Below are positions 21,058 through 32,805 of a stretch of DNA of 64,000 bases, in pieces (the first letter of the stretch is position 1; each line of letters begins with the position of its first letter). The notes under the pieces are model-generated. The model saw only the letters and a program-made list of their open reading frames with translations, did no database searches and had not been told where the DNA came from. The DNA lies in the NCBI GenBank assembly GCA_028751875.1, contig CM054144.1, positions 508,985-572,984 of the forward strand. Reading direction: 5' to 3'. A program made the position numbers and the translations under genes. The DNA is from Rapana venosa. Taxonomy: Eukaryota; Mollusca; Gastropoda; Neogastropoda; Muricidae.

Positions 21058-21120
21058 GTGGGGGATGACGACGACGATGATGACGGCCATCAGACTGAAG
21101 AGCAGGAAGTAGGGCAGTAG

Positions 21121-21920
21121 GCTTTGGTCTAAATTTGGCATTGGGTGCCCTAGGTGTGGTTGGGTAGGTTGCATCATCATCCACACACACCCCCAATGCT
21201 CTTTTCCTCAGAAAACTTTTGGGTGCTTAGTTGATGTTGGTAGGCTTAAATCATCTTTCTGAAATGACTGGCCTACTCTTGCTCCACTGGGGACGGGTTT
21301 TCAACCTGTCAGGGAGCCCACATCTGCACCAGGCATCTTTTTCCTCTTTTTTTTTTCTTGCAGCTTCATCTTCTAATATCTTCTTATCCTACTCTTCCTA
21401 AGCTGCTCATTTTTATCTCTCCACCCCAACCTCATGGATCAAAAGTCCACAGGGATTCAAACAATGTCTGACTTCTGTAGAGTCACGCCAGAGGAGGCCA
21501 TGCACTCTGCTGGGTCACTTTGGTGTGTTCAGCAGTGCTGTTTTGAGCTCAATTTAGGAACCCCAAACCTACTTTGCTGCCCCTACTGACAACAGTAGTG
21601 GGTTCCGTCGTGTGGCCAGACAGTGAGACACCCTGCCAGACCACCACAGCGTCTGCCAGGACCTCCTAAAGGCTTCCACACACCCCACCACAGGATAGCG
21701 TTGATTTGATGGGAAACTTGACCTGGGGCTGCCATTGTGACCAGAGTATCCAGGGATCAGATCAGAGAAGAAATGTCTTGTGTGCATGGCCCCTAAAGCT
21801 CTGGCCCTTCTGACGGGCCCTGATGTACATACATATCATAATATGTCCTGGCATCAACCGGCCCTGGGAGATACAGGCACTGCGTGTTGGTCGTAAGTGA
21901 GCAAACTCAAAAATCGCATT
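21121..21920 (+). other. Intron sequence, nothing recognised
   Basis: About 800 bp without tandem repeats or mobile-element motifs. Short frames on the minus strand have no recognisable content. Confidence 0.5.
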
Positions 21921-21924
21921 ATAG

Positions 21925-22140
21925 TATTTTTATCTATTTTGAGGTATGGAATAAGCACTTATGTGCTTTTTTACATCCTGTCCCTGTGTATACAGTTTTT
22001 TTAATTTTGTCATCCATTCCCACCGACACAATGGCCTACTCTTCTGAAAAGGGGAATGGGTTTTAAATGTGGCAAGAGTCTGCATGCGTTCACACAGGAC
22101 CTCAGTTTATGTTTCATTGAAGGATTTTGGGGGGAGTGGA
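21925..22140 (-). repeat. Dispersed repeat B, antisense copy
   Basis: Matches 63627-63832 over about 200 bp (AATAAGCACTTATGTGCTTT, TGTCATCCATTCCCACCGAC, ACAATGGCCTACTCTTCTGA, CTGCATGCGTTCACACAGGA). A sense-oriented piece at about 59150-59250 ends in a (TGTCAT)n tail, so this is the 3' end of a LINE or SINE read backwards here. Confidence 0.75.
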
Positions 22141-22174
22141 GTCGGCACTGATGTAACTAGAAAGAAAAAATCCT

Positions 22175-22385
22175 CTTGAACAAGATTGGAACCTGGGTCA
22201 GCAATAAACAAGCACATCACTTAACCACAGCTATCAACTGTGGTCCCAGTCTTCCAATGACCCCACACACACTCATCAGGTGGAGCTGGTTGGAGTCTGA
22301 AAAAATTGCTGGACTCTTTGGGATTGAACCCAATGACCTTCCACCCCATTCCCTGACGGCTAAACCACGGGGCACAGGGCTGCTG
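22175..22385 (-). mobile_element. tRNA-like SINE, apparently dimeric
   Basis: On the minus strand two tRNA-like blocks occur in tandem. The first (about 22380-22325) reads GCCCCGTGGTTTAGCCGTCA and ends GGTTCAATCCC, a good B box. The second (about 22235-22180) reads TGTGGTTAAGTGATGTGCTT and ends CAGGTTCCAATCTT. Neither folds as a complete tRNA by eye. They are read as a SINE head, not functional tRNA genes. Confidence 0.5.
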
Positions 22386-22389
22386 AAGA

Positions 22390-23100
22390 GCCCATGGGCC
22401 TGCATTCCACTTGGTCTGCAGGACTAGACTTGTTTGGTCCAAGCAGAGGAGCATGTTCTGGATGTCACTAGATTGAGTAGAACTTTGGCAATGTTGGGGG
22501 TTGTTTTGGTGGGGGTGGGAGGGGGTGTTTGTTTGTTTGTTGGTGTTTTTTTTTTTTTTAAAAGGGAAATTTAGCAGGGAATTTTGCCAAAAACCCACAC
22601 ACAAAACCCCACCTATAAATGTAACCTGCAGATATGAAGTAAAACATGAGGGCAAAAGTGACAGTGTTACCCATAACAGCTAGAACTTGAGGGTTAACGA
22701 ATGGTGAGGATTTTGGTATGTAAAAGGTTTTGCCCCCCATTCAGGTAGCCACCACCCCACTTAAAAAAAAAAAATGATGAGTGAAAATTGTATGCCCTAA
22801 AACTTGCAAAACAAATAAAAGCGCTTCATACAACACCCCCATACACATACAACCAAGACCATTTAACGGGTCACAATTTCAATGTACACCACCCTGCGTG
22901 GGCAGTACACACACACACAGGTTATACACTTGGCAGGGTGGTGGGGTTTTGGCTGTTGAAGCAGGGACAATTTGGATGCAGGAGGGAACAATTTTCAGGA
23001 ATGATTTTATATTGATTCAGTTGTGCTAGGGCTTCAGGCTAGGCACTCTACCAATTGTCCGAATGATTATTCGTTTTTCTTCCTTTTTTCCTTCTTTTAG
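22390..23100 (+). other. Intron with homopolymers
   Basis: T/A runs at 22548-22560 and 22763-22774 and short CA tracts. No exon or element is recognised until the acceptor at 23100. Confidence 0.5.
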
Positions 23101-23340
23101 TGCCAGAGTTGTCAGACTTGCACAAGGAGGCATTTGAGGCGCAGATATGCACGTCCAAAACGGAGGACTGCAAGCAGGTGATTGACATTTTGCTGAAAGA
23201 ACTGACGACCACCTTTCTGTGGCATGAGACTCTGGAGGACAAGGATTATGACACTTTCTTGAAGCTGGACCAGCCAGTGCTGCAGGAAATTCTCCACGCC
23301 GCCTCCAGAACCAATGTGTACCTCAGCAAGAGTGACAAAG
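23101..23340 (+). CDS. Exon f: region before the catalytic domain, KH-like
   Basis: A pyrimidine-rich acceptor (CTTCTTTTAG, ends 23100) and donor AAAG|GTGAGA at 23340/23341. Starts and ends in phase 1, 240 bases. The peptide includes PELSDLHKEAFEAQICTSKT, DCKQVIDILLKELTTTFLWH and LQEILHAASRTNVYLSKSDK. The alternating helix/strand pattern ending in NVYLSKSDK runs into the next exon as a GLRLCGQ turn, as in KH-like modules before the catalytic domain of PARP10/14-type proteins. Domain naming is tentative; exon status is strong because of clean sites and matching phase. Confidence 0.8.
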
Positions 23341-23397
23341 GTGAGAGTCTGGCGCCATGAGGAAGAAGTCTCTGGCTGACAGTCTTGAAAACTGATA

Positions 23398-23600
23398 GTA
23401 AAACAAAAAAACACACCTCCCCCCAAAAAACAAAAAAACACACCTCCCCCCAAAAAACAAAAAAAACACCCTCCCCCCAAAAAAAAAAAAAACACACACT
23501 CCCCCAAAAAACAAAAAACACACCTCCCCCCAAAAAAAAAAAACACACCCTCCCCCCAAAAAACAAAAACCCCAACAAACACCCAACACCCCCAAAACAA
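23398..23600. repeat. A/C homopolymer minisatellite
   Basis: About seven degenerate units of 22-28 bp, ACACCTCCCCCCAAAAAACA plus A-runs. Run lengths vary between units, so the true lengths are uncertain. Confidence 0.93.
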
Positions 23601-23704
23601 CAAGGCTTAGTTAGATCTAGCATGAAAGACAGATCAGAATGTGAGAAAGATGGCATGTAGGACAAAAGAAACCGAATGTGGAGAGGGCTGGCTTGTGTCC
23701 TAAA

Positions 23705-24592
23705 ACACAGACTGGGAAGGAAGGGTCAGGACTTGTATTAATCAGAAAACAGGCATTGGGGTCAGGACTTGTATTAATCAGAAAACAGGCATTGGGGTCA
23801 GGACTTGTATTAATCAGAAAACAGGCATTGGGGTCAGGACTTGTATTAATCAGAAAACAGGCATTGGGGTCAGGACTTGTATTAATCAGAAAACAGGCAT
23901 TGGGGTCAGGACTTGTATTAATCAGAAAACAGGCATTGGGGTCAGGACTTGTATTAATCAGAAAACAGGCATTGGGGTCAGGACTTGTATTAATCAGAAA
24001 ACAGGCATTGGGGTCAGGACTTGTATTAATCAGAAAACAGGCATTGGGGCAGGACTTGTATTAATCAGAAAAACGGGCATTGGGTCAGGACTTGTATTAA
24101 TCAGAAAAGGCATTGGGGTCAGGACTTGTATTAATCAAAAACAGGCATTGGGGTCAGGATTTGTATTAACAAAACAGGCATTGGGGTCAGGACTTGTATT
24201 AATCAGAAAACAGCTTTGGGGGTTTCAGGATTTTGTATTAATCAGAAAACAGAAATTGGGGTCAGGACTTGTATTAATCAGAAAACAGGCATTGGGTCAG
24301 GATTTGTATTAATCAGAAAACAGGCATTGGGGTCAGGACTTGTATTAATCAGAAAACAGGCATTGGGGTCAGGACTTGTATTAATCAGAAAACAGGCATT
24401 GGGGTCAGGACTTGTATTAATCAGAAAACAGGCATTGGGGTCAGGACTTGTATTAATCAGAAAACAGGCATTGGGGTCAGGACTTGTATTAATCAGAAAA
24501 CAGGCATTGGGGTCAGGACTTGTATTAATCAGAAAACAGGCATTGGGGTCAGGACTTGTATTGATCAGAAAACAGGCATTGGGGTCAGAGAT
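23705..24592. repeat. 36-bp satellite open in frame on both strands
   Basis: Roughly 24 units of GGGGTCAGGACTTGTATTAA followed by TCAGAAAACAGGCATT. The 36-bp length is a multiple of three and lacks stops in one frame on each strand, giving long frames of SGLVLIRKQALG repeats (+) and SPDPNACFLINT repeats (-). Units between 24050 and 24300 contain indels, some of which look like base-calling noise. It has no splice context or start that would suggest a gene. Confidence 0.95.
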
Positions 24593-24649
24593 GAACGAAT
24601 CTTGGGAAGAGAAAAACAGAAGGGACAAACAAGCGAACGCAAACAAAGC

Positions 24650-25702
24650 CACATGCATCACGATACGACATAATTAATAGCATACTGCATAACCACATAG
24701 ATCACGATGCAACATAATTAATAGCATACTGCATAACCACATAGATCACGATGCGACATAATTAATAGCATACTGCATAACCACATGCTTTCACGATACG
24801 ACATAATTTAAAATAGCATACTGCATAAACCACCATAGATCCGATGCGACATAATTAATAGCATACTGCATAACCACATAGATCACGATGCGACATAATT
24901 AATAGCATACTGCATAACCACATAGATCACGATGCGACATAATTAATAGCATACTGCATAACCACATAGATCACGATGCGACATAATTAATAGCATACTG
25001 CATAACCACATACATCACGATGCGACATAATTAATAGCATACTGCATAACCACATAGATCACGATGCGACATAATTAATAGCATACTGCATAACCACGTA
25101 CATCGCGATGCGACATAATTAATAGCATACTGCATAACCACATAGATCACGATATGACATAATTAATAGCATACTGCATAACCACGTACATCGCGATGCG
25201 ACATAATAGCATACTGCATAACCACATAGATCACGATGCGACATAATTAATAGCATACTGCATAACCACGTACATCGCGATGCGACATAATTAATAGCAT
25301 ACTGCATAACCACATAGATCACGATGCGACATAATTAATAGCATACTGCATAACCACGTACATCGCGATGCGACATAATTAATAGCATACTGCATAACCA
25401 CATAGATCACGATGCGACATAATTAATAGCATACTGCATAACCACATAGATCACGATGTGACATAATTAATAGCATTCTGCATAACCACGTACATTGCGA
25501 TGCGACATAATTAATAGCATACTGCATAACCACATATATCACGATGCGACATAATAGCATACTGCATAACCACATACATCACGATGCGACATAATTAATA
25601 GCATACTGCATAACCACATACATCACGATGTGACATAATTAATAGCATACTGCATAACCACGTATATAATGATGCGACATAATTAATAGCATACTGCATA
25701 AC
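24650..25702. repeat. 44-bp satellite, block 1
   Basis: About 24 units of CATAATTAATAGCATACTGC followed by ATAACCACATAGATCACGAT and GCGA. Variants (ACGTACATCGCGATG) alternate with ACATAGATCACGATG. The block stops at ATAAC (25698-25702), where a CR1 element is inserted; the array resumes at 31285. Confidence 0.95.
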
Positions 25703-26683
25703 TTTTCACTCTTTACACTGCCCCACTGTCACATATAATAAACCGTCATCAAGTCAGCCATCATTTTTACACAGACGACTCGGATTCAAAGCAGTGTTGC
25801 TCCTGAAAATCTGCCTTCTCTCCTGACAAATATGGCCCGCTGCTTTGAAGATATTCAAAACTGGATGACACAGAACAAATTACAGCTAAATGCAGATAAA
25901 ACCAAAGCCATGCTCGTAGGGACCAAACACAAACTTTCTTCCATTGCAACAGCTTCAATAGAACTCAGCAATACATCAGTCCCTCTATCCAATGCTGTGA
26001 AGTATCTAGGTGTCGTTATCGACAACACACTCTCTATGAAAACATTCATCACCCAGACCTGTCAGTTGTGCTACTATCAATTACGGTGTATTAGTGCAAT
26101 TCAAAAGTACCTGTCCACCGATTCAACAGCCAAACTTGTCACTTCTCTCATTCTTTCACGTCTGGACTATTGCAATTCTCTTTTGTCTGGTCTGCCAGCA
26201 TCATCTATCCACTCCCTTCAACGTATACAAAACTCCGCAGCTTGACTAGTTCTCAGAAAGAAAAAATCTGAGCACATTACCCCTCTCTTGCGATCTCTCC
26301 ACTGGCTGCCTGTGCCACAGAGAGTAAATTATAAAATCAGTACCCTCTGTTACAAATGTCTCCACAAAACTGCACCCTCCTACCTCTGTGAATGTCTTAA
26401 CCTGTACACTCCTTCACGTTCCCTCCGCTCTACTGCAGATACCTTGTGCCTACGAATACCTAAACTCAACCAATCCACTGTTGGCCACCGCTCTTTCTCT
26501 ATTTCGGGTCCATCGACCTGGAATGAGCTCCCTCTCTCTCTTCACCAGAAACCTAGTTATGACACTTTAAAATCCGGCCTCAAGACATATTTATTTCAAA
26601 CCTAAGATTTCCCCCCTCCTGTTTCATATCAAAGCTATCCCACCTTCACTAACCCATGTCCTATCACCCTGCTAAAGTATACG
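25703..26683 (+). mobile_element. CR1-like LINE inserted in the 44-bp satellite, 5' part
   Basis: 5'-truncated copy. It starts inside the RT (HHFYTDDSDSKQC region, about 25770) and encodes FEDIQNWMTQNKLQLNADKT, VKYLGVVIDNTLSMKTFITQ, LSTDSTAKLVTSLILSRLDY, CNSLLSGLPASSIHSLQ, then after a TGA at 26243 SEHITPLLRSLHWLPVPQR and STVGHRSFSISGPSTWNEL. A 4.35-kb LINE interrupts it at AGTATACG (26676-26683). Its 3' UTR resumes at 31037. The flank ATAAC is duplicated at 25698 and 31285. Confidence 0.9.
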
Positions 26684-26847
26684 CAAACGCAAACGCAATC
26701 TTATTTCACGAGGGTAATAGATTAAGTAACAAGACTTTTTTTCATCCAGCCCTCAAAATGAAAAGAAAAGAAAAAGCTGCAAGAAAAGCAAAAGCATAAT
26801 TATGATACATATGAAAGTACACACACATTGAAATCAACAAATACACG

Positions 26848-26890
26848 AGAGATAGGGACAGAGACAGACAGACGGACAGACAGACAGACA

Positions 26891-26951
<61 letters not shown>

Positions 26952-26990
26952 ACAGACAGACAGACAGACAGACACTCAGACAGAACAGAG
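26848..26990. repeat. (GACA)n and (GGCA)n microsatellite
   Basis: Pure tetranucleotide tracts: GACA units, then about fifteen GGCA units (26893-26950), then GACA units again. The symmetric GACA-GGCA-GACA order suggests a substitution spread within an older GACA tract. Confidence 0.95.
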
Positions 26991-29899
26991 GGACAGATAG
27001 ACAGTCTGAGATAGAGACAGAGATAGCGAGACAGAGAGGGGAACAAGAAGTATGGAAAGCGGAAATAAGGTGTTGTATTAATACATCTTGGGAAGGGGAT
27101 AGGTTGTTTCACAAGGTTTCATCAAAAGATCTTGATACTTTGTTTTAATTTTTTCAGATTAGTTCATTTTTTAGTTGGTAGGGAAACCTATTCCCCAGCC
27201 AGCCCCCCAGAATATGCTAGACTTGATTTGAATAGTGTTATCTTTGGTAGAGGTAGATTAATCAAATGAGAGTGTCTAAAATCATTTACTGTGAAGATGC
27301 TTTGTAATAAAATGGGGCATTTCCATGCAGATCTTATGCATCCAAAACTCCTTTATTGAAAAGAAGCTTGACTTAAGGGGAAGAATATAATATCTGAATG
27401 GTCAGCAACGGGTTTAAAATGATGATTTATTTAGGAAAAGCTTTAGGGGGCGTTTATACAAACCCCCACTATTAATTTAAGTAAATTATTGCTGGCCATA
27501 TCCCACATGTTAGATGCATAATCTATTGCTGTTTGGGAAAATAAGAATAAAAGAATATTTTTTTGGCATGAGAGTTTGGAAGTTTTTTTATCTTACGGAG
27601 TTGGTATATTTTTGAGGCAATTTTTTTGACAGGTTTGGGGTGTGGGCAGACATAATAGGTTGTTGTCAATAGTTATTCCTAAAATTTTGTGATTTGAGAC
27701 TTCTTCAATTTTTTTTATTGCCAATGTAGAGAATGGTAGATTTCTATTAAGGTTCTTTTCGTTTCTGTCTTGTGGAAATGAGCATAAATTTATTTTCTTG
27801 GATGAAAGGCCCCTATGGTTCAAGTGAGTCCATCCCGAAGTACATTTAATCTTCTTGCAAATTGCGAAAGACTTCAAACGAGTTAACATGGTTAAAACAA
27901 TAGTGGGGTCTTTTGCCCAAATAAATCACAGGAAGCTTTAGTAAATTAGGGAAGATCATTAATGTAAATAGAAAATAATAGGGGACCCAGAATAGAACCC
28001 TGTGGGACACCAAATGTATTGGGTAGAAAAGTCGAAAAGTATTTATTGACATAAACTTTTTTGTTGTCTGTTAGGAAGGAAGGAATATATCAGATTTAAG
28101 GTATCAGAGGATAGTTTGTAATATACAAGTTTCCTTATTAGCAGATTGTGGTCGATAACATCAAAAGCTTTTGCAAAATCTATGAAAAGAACTCCAGTAA
28201 AATTCCTTTTTTTTTTCATATTAACTAACCATCTGTCTATAAGTTTTACAAGGCAGTGTGGCATGAGTGATTGCTCTGAAACCCCAAATGATTGGGGTGA
28301 ATAAAGGCTGTTTTCATTTAAATGAGTAAGTAGGGATTTATTAATGTGTTTCTCTAATGGTTTTGAAAGGACAGATAGTATTGAGATGGGTCTATAGTTA
28401 GAGGGGGTCTGTTCGATCTCCTGATTTATACAAAGGAATAATTTTACTCTGCTTAAACATATTTGGAATGTATTTTTCCTTATACAAAGATTATAGATGT
28501 ATGTGGTGTCTCAGCTATAACGAGTGCAGCTATTCAGGATTTTTACCATTCAAGCCATCTAGACCACAAGTTGCTGTTTGCTTCATACTTTTTAAAGCAG
28601 TAAAAAACTTCATGCACATCATACATGGAATTTTTAGTTCAGAATTAATATTTTTGTTGCAGCAGAATGCTTTTAAGACATTCAAGTCATTGTTTTTGAG
28701 TTTCATTGTTTATTATTCCATCTGAGATAGTTGCAAAGTGGTGGTTTTAAGTCATCAGCAGAGATTTCATCTAAAACGTTTTCTGTTTTATTACAATTCT
28801 TTTTATTAGAAGGTTGACAGCTTTCCATACGACTTGCTGTCTTTCTTTTGTTGATTAGATCTTCGAAGTATTTCTTTCTTTCAGCGCGTAGTAGGTAGGT
28901 TACATAATTTCTTTGCTTTTTAATTCTTGTTCCTTCCTTTTTTCAAAAGATAATCTCTTTGATAAATATGTTTTTGTATTTCGTTGTCAGCCATGGAGGT
29001 TTGGATTCGTAGTTGACTCTTTAGGTTTTTAAGTGGAGCAGCTTATTATAAATACTGTAAAAAATATTGTACCATAGTTCTATGGACTGATTAGGGTCAG
29101 TACACTGATATACATGGTTTAAAGGCGAGCTTAATAAATCTGAAAGAAAATTTATTATTATAAAAATTAGAAACATTCCTATAAGTGATAATTTTTTGGT
29201 TTTATTTTGGAAATTTTAAAAACCTTTTTTACACCACGTAACACAGATGGGAAATGATCACTACAACCAAATATTGGAAACATTTATTTCTATGATTGAA
29301 TTTTTGGTTATTAACATATATATGGTCAATTAAAGTCTTAGAATTTTTAGTTACACGAGTTGGTGATTTTATTAATTGCTTTTAAAATTGAAAGAAATCA
29401 TATGTCTGTGTCCACCGTTATTAGCTTTAAATAAATCAATGTTAAAGTCACCTAATAGTTAATATCTTTGGAATCTTCAATTTAAAGTCCACCATCATAG
29501 AATAATAGTTATCAAACCCCTCTGAAGTTTCTGTAGGATTTCTTTAAAGAAAACATAAAGAACTGGCTTGGACTGTGTTATTTTAACTTCTACCCTATTG
29601 TTTCTACACTATGCTGTTCTAAATTACAAATGCGTTTAAACTGTATCGACTGATGAATGTAAACTACTAAACCAGTTTCACGAAAACGAAGTAGGATCTC
29701 TGCAGATTACTTTTATCCTGGTATTGAAATATCTTTATCAGAAAAAGTGAGAAGTTATGTGTTTTCTGAAAAGCCAAATAAGTGAAAGTTTTCCCTGTAT
29801 TCGATAATATTGATGAAAATTCTGTTACTTTGTTTATTGCATGATTGATGTTTAAATGACCCAATGCGTAGACCCTCTTTAAATAGCAGGGCTGATTGT

Positions 29900-31036
29900 G
29901 TTAGACATAATTATTAGGAAAGTTGACAGAAATGAAAATTAGGTAAGGGTAGATAACAATAATGCAAAAGCAAAAAAACAAACAAACAAAAAAAATGATC
30001 CACAACTCTAGAGCTTATTTGGAAAAAAGGGAGAGAAAAAACCCCCACAAAAAACCCAACCAAGAGAAGTAACTCTCAAAATCAGAAAATTACACCCAAA
30101 AATCCACAATTTTCCGGAGGCAGAAACTTTTCAGCAAGCAGAAAATGTCAATCAATGATGAAATGAGAACAAACGTTCTCTGTCCGTGAATCCAAAGCCA
30201 CCAAGTAGTCAATTCATGACAACATCCCACATCGACAATGTCTGTTCACCAGTACATGTGCACACCCATGCACGCGCGCACACGCACACACGCACGCACG
30301 CATCCAGAAAATATGCATTCATCCAAATGCAAGTACACGTGCTCTCACTGGCCTGTAAGAAGCATAACATACATGCCTCCGTCTGGATCAGCGCCACACA
30401 TGCACCCTGTCAGCCCACATAACATGCACGCACCTCCCGGGATGCACAGCATGCAGCAAAACTCAGGAAGCACAATATGCATATTCTCACGGGAAGCACA
30501 GTATGCATACGCCTTTAAGGAAACGTGTCTACATTTCTCAAGCAAGCATGGCCTCCTGCCCCCCCGTGAAAATTTGACCATGAATTTTCAGCAAGAAAAA
30601 CATAACCTGTTAATCCACACCCAACAACATGCGTCCACCCCTCAGGAAGCAAAACATGCATGCATCTTTCACAAGCATGGCAAACACACCCACCCAAAGA
30701 AAGGCACAATAGGCAGACTTACATAATTGGGATTCAAGGTTATGCACACACCCGCACGCACGCACGCATACACGTACACACTCACACACATACACACACC
30801 TTTTACACATACACACATTCACACTCATTACACACACTCAACACACACACACGCCCACGCACTCAAACCCTCTTCTGACACACCACACACACGCACGCAC
30901 ACAAAACATACACTCACACACACACACATAAACACCACACTCACCACCCCTACTCATCACACACACTTACACACCACACTCAACACCACACTCACATCAA
31001 CACTCCACATATATAACTCACACTTTCACACACCAC
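29900..31036. other. 5' end of the inserted LINE: degenerate repeats, no coding seen
   Basis: Contains loosely repeated GGAAGCA-ATGCAT motifs (30340-30700) and (CA)n-rich sequence (30230-30310 and 30740-31036). I find no ORF1-like protein in either orientation. Confidence 0.4.
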
Positions 31037-31284
31037 AGTATATGACCTGTGTGAGTGTGTGGTGTGCTTTGAAAAACATTTGACTATGGGGAAAAAAATT
31101 TTTATAGATTTTGTCTGCATCGCATCATGTTTGTAAATATCTGTTTGTTTAAACTATTGATTATTTATTTATTGATTGCATGACTGTGTAAAATTAGGTT
31201 GAATGCATGCGCTTTGAAATTTTTCTTTGGGAAGATTTTAGCGCTATATAAGTTCTGTTTATTATTATTATTATTATTATTATT
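31037..31284 (+). mobile_element. 3' UTR of the CR1 copy started at 25703
   Basis: Reads GACCTGTGTGAGTGTGTGG, GCATGACTGTGTAAAATTAG, TGCATGCGCTTTGAAATTT, TTAGCGCTATATAAGTTCTG and an (ATT)n tail, as in the copy ending at 36980. It is followed at 31285 by ATAAC and the resumed 44-bp satellite. Confidence 0.88.
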
Positions 31285-31674
31285 ATAACCACGTACATCA
31301 CGATGCGACATAATTAATAGCATACTGCATAACCACGTACATCACGATGCGACATAATTAATAGCATACTGCATAACCACATACATCACGATGCGACATA
31401 ATTAATAGCATACTGCATAACCACATACATCACGATGCGACATAATTAATAGCATACTGCATAACCACATACATCACGATGCGACATAATTAATAGCATA
31501 CTGCATAACCACGTATATGACGATGTGACATAATTAATAGCATACTGCATAACCACGTATATGACGATGCGACATAATTAATAGCATACTGCATAACCAC
31601 GGATATCATGATGCAACATAAAAGCATACGGCATAACCACATACATCATGATGCGATATAATTAATAGCATACT
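31285..31674. repeat. 44-bp satellite, block 2
   Basis: Nine units of the same 44-bp satellite as block 1, mostly the ACGTACATCACGATG variant. It ends at CATACT (31669-31674), where a further element is inserted. Confidence 0.93.
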
Positions 31675-32804
31675 TGTAACGAGGCGCAAACTGACTCCAG
31701 TCAAATGAAATAGATAGGTTGAATAAAGGGAAACAACAATCTCACAAAGGCGCACGTTCTCTCCACTCTACAGTCACACTCAAGATTTCAGTCATATACT
31801 CTCATTTATTCTATTACTATATCAATCTGTCACACAAATATTTTTTCCAATAATCAAAAGAAACAGAAATTAATTGTATATTCAATATGTACAATTCATT
31901 CAACCCAAAACAGTTTCCAGTTCACTTCATCCGGGTCAATACAACATTATATTTTAGTTTACTAGGGAACTTTAGTTTCCCAAAAGTCCATCAACTTCCT
32001 GCCTCTCAAGCACAGTGAAGTTTAATTAATACAATTCAAGTGATTCCACATAGTTCTTGTAGACAAGACAGTTTTTAAGCTCTCTGGCTCAGATAAACAC
32101 ATATATCTTTCCTTGTCCAATTCTGGCACTATGTACAGAAAAAATACAACAACACAGACTTGTCTGTAATTTTGCTACACACATTTTTTAAAAAAATCAA
32201 TGACGACCTTTCCTTGAAGAAAATCTTTTTCACTGCTGACGTCTGCTCCAGCCCGGCCTCAACGCCGCAACTTTATCCTCAGGTCGGGTGGGGGTCTAAG
32301 GCCCGACACGGGCCTGGGGGTCAGCTACTGGGATTTCCCCAAGTGGGTCAGTACGGGGCCAAATTTAAAAACCCAAAACAGATGCAGAAAAGAACCCCCA
32401 TATTGTACCCAGTATTAATAGATATATTGTTTTTATTTCCCGACCTTTTTTTCTTGAGCTTTGTTGTTCCCAGAACACTGAACCCCCCACACTCACAAAC
32501 CTATACAGAAGTCCATGCACTGCACTACTTTCCCTAAATTAAAGCAAAAGAGTTTTTTTTTTATAAAAACAATCTTTTATCAACATACCACTTCATCTAG
32601 GTGAAGTGACTAGATGTCACAACCAAAGGCCAGCTCAGACAGCTGCAACCTTCCCTGACCAGGACAGAAGATGAAATGTCAACTCTATGACAGAAACACT
32701 TCACTACAGCTATCATTGACACCTACTCACTATAGCAAAGAAAAAAAATCCAACTATCCACAGTTGCAAAACAATACCAAAGGAACAGACACAAGTCTGT
32801 TACA
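31675..32804. mobile_element. 1.13-kb solo LTR or non-autonomous TIR element
   Basis: Starts TGTAACGAGGCGCAAACTG and ends AAGTCTGTTACA; TGTAAC/GTTACA are inverted ends in the TG...CA form of an LTR. The flanks read ATACT on the left and GTACT on the right, a 4-5 bp duplication of satellite sequence. No coding frame was found inside. A solo LTR of a Gypsy-type element is the best reading; a MITE-like TIR element is the alternative. Strand cannot be decided. Confidence 0.65.
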
Positions 32805-32805
32805 G

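Larger units (their letters stand above)
26684..31036 (-). mobile_element. 4.35-kb LINE inserted in the CR1 copy
   Basis: The insert is flanked by AGTATACG (26676-26683) and AGTATATG (31037-31044), a target duplication with one mismatch. On the minus strand the 3' end carries a short GCGTTT repeat tail (26681-26697). From 5' to 3': an endonuclease with FGCSDHFP (about 29234-29275), a decayed RT with LFIDFAKAFDVIDHNLL (about 28150) and [19 protein letters not shown] (27955-28012), VSNHKILGITIDNNLL (about 27680), and a C-terminal tail to about 27180. The YADD box is not recognisable and many stops are present. (GACA)n/(GGCA)n (26850-26985) and CA-rich stretches (30230-30310, 30740-31036) lie at its ends. 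Confidence 0.8.

Noticed and set aside
22175..22385. Functional tRNA genes
   Set aside because: B-boxes are good, but neither block has a full cloverleaf or acceptor stem by eye; the tandem form suggests a SINE.
23678..24677. Long frames of SGLVLIRKQALG repeats as a gene
   Set aside because: They are explained by a 36-bp satellite; frames are open on both strands and there is no promoter, splice or start context.
26742..27148. Frames of CLPACLPACLP and DRQTDRQ repeats
   Set aside because: They are translations of the (GACA)n/(GGCA)n microsatellite.
30186..31083. His/Thr-rich frames in 30-31 kb
   Set aside because: They come from CA and CACG tracts at the end of the inserted LINE.
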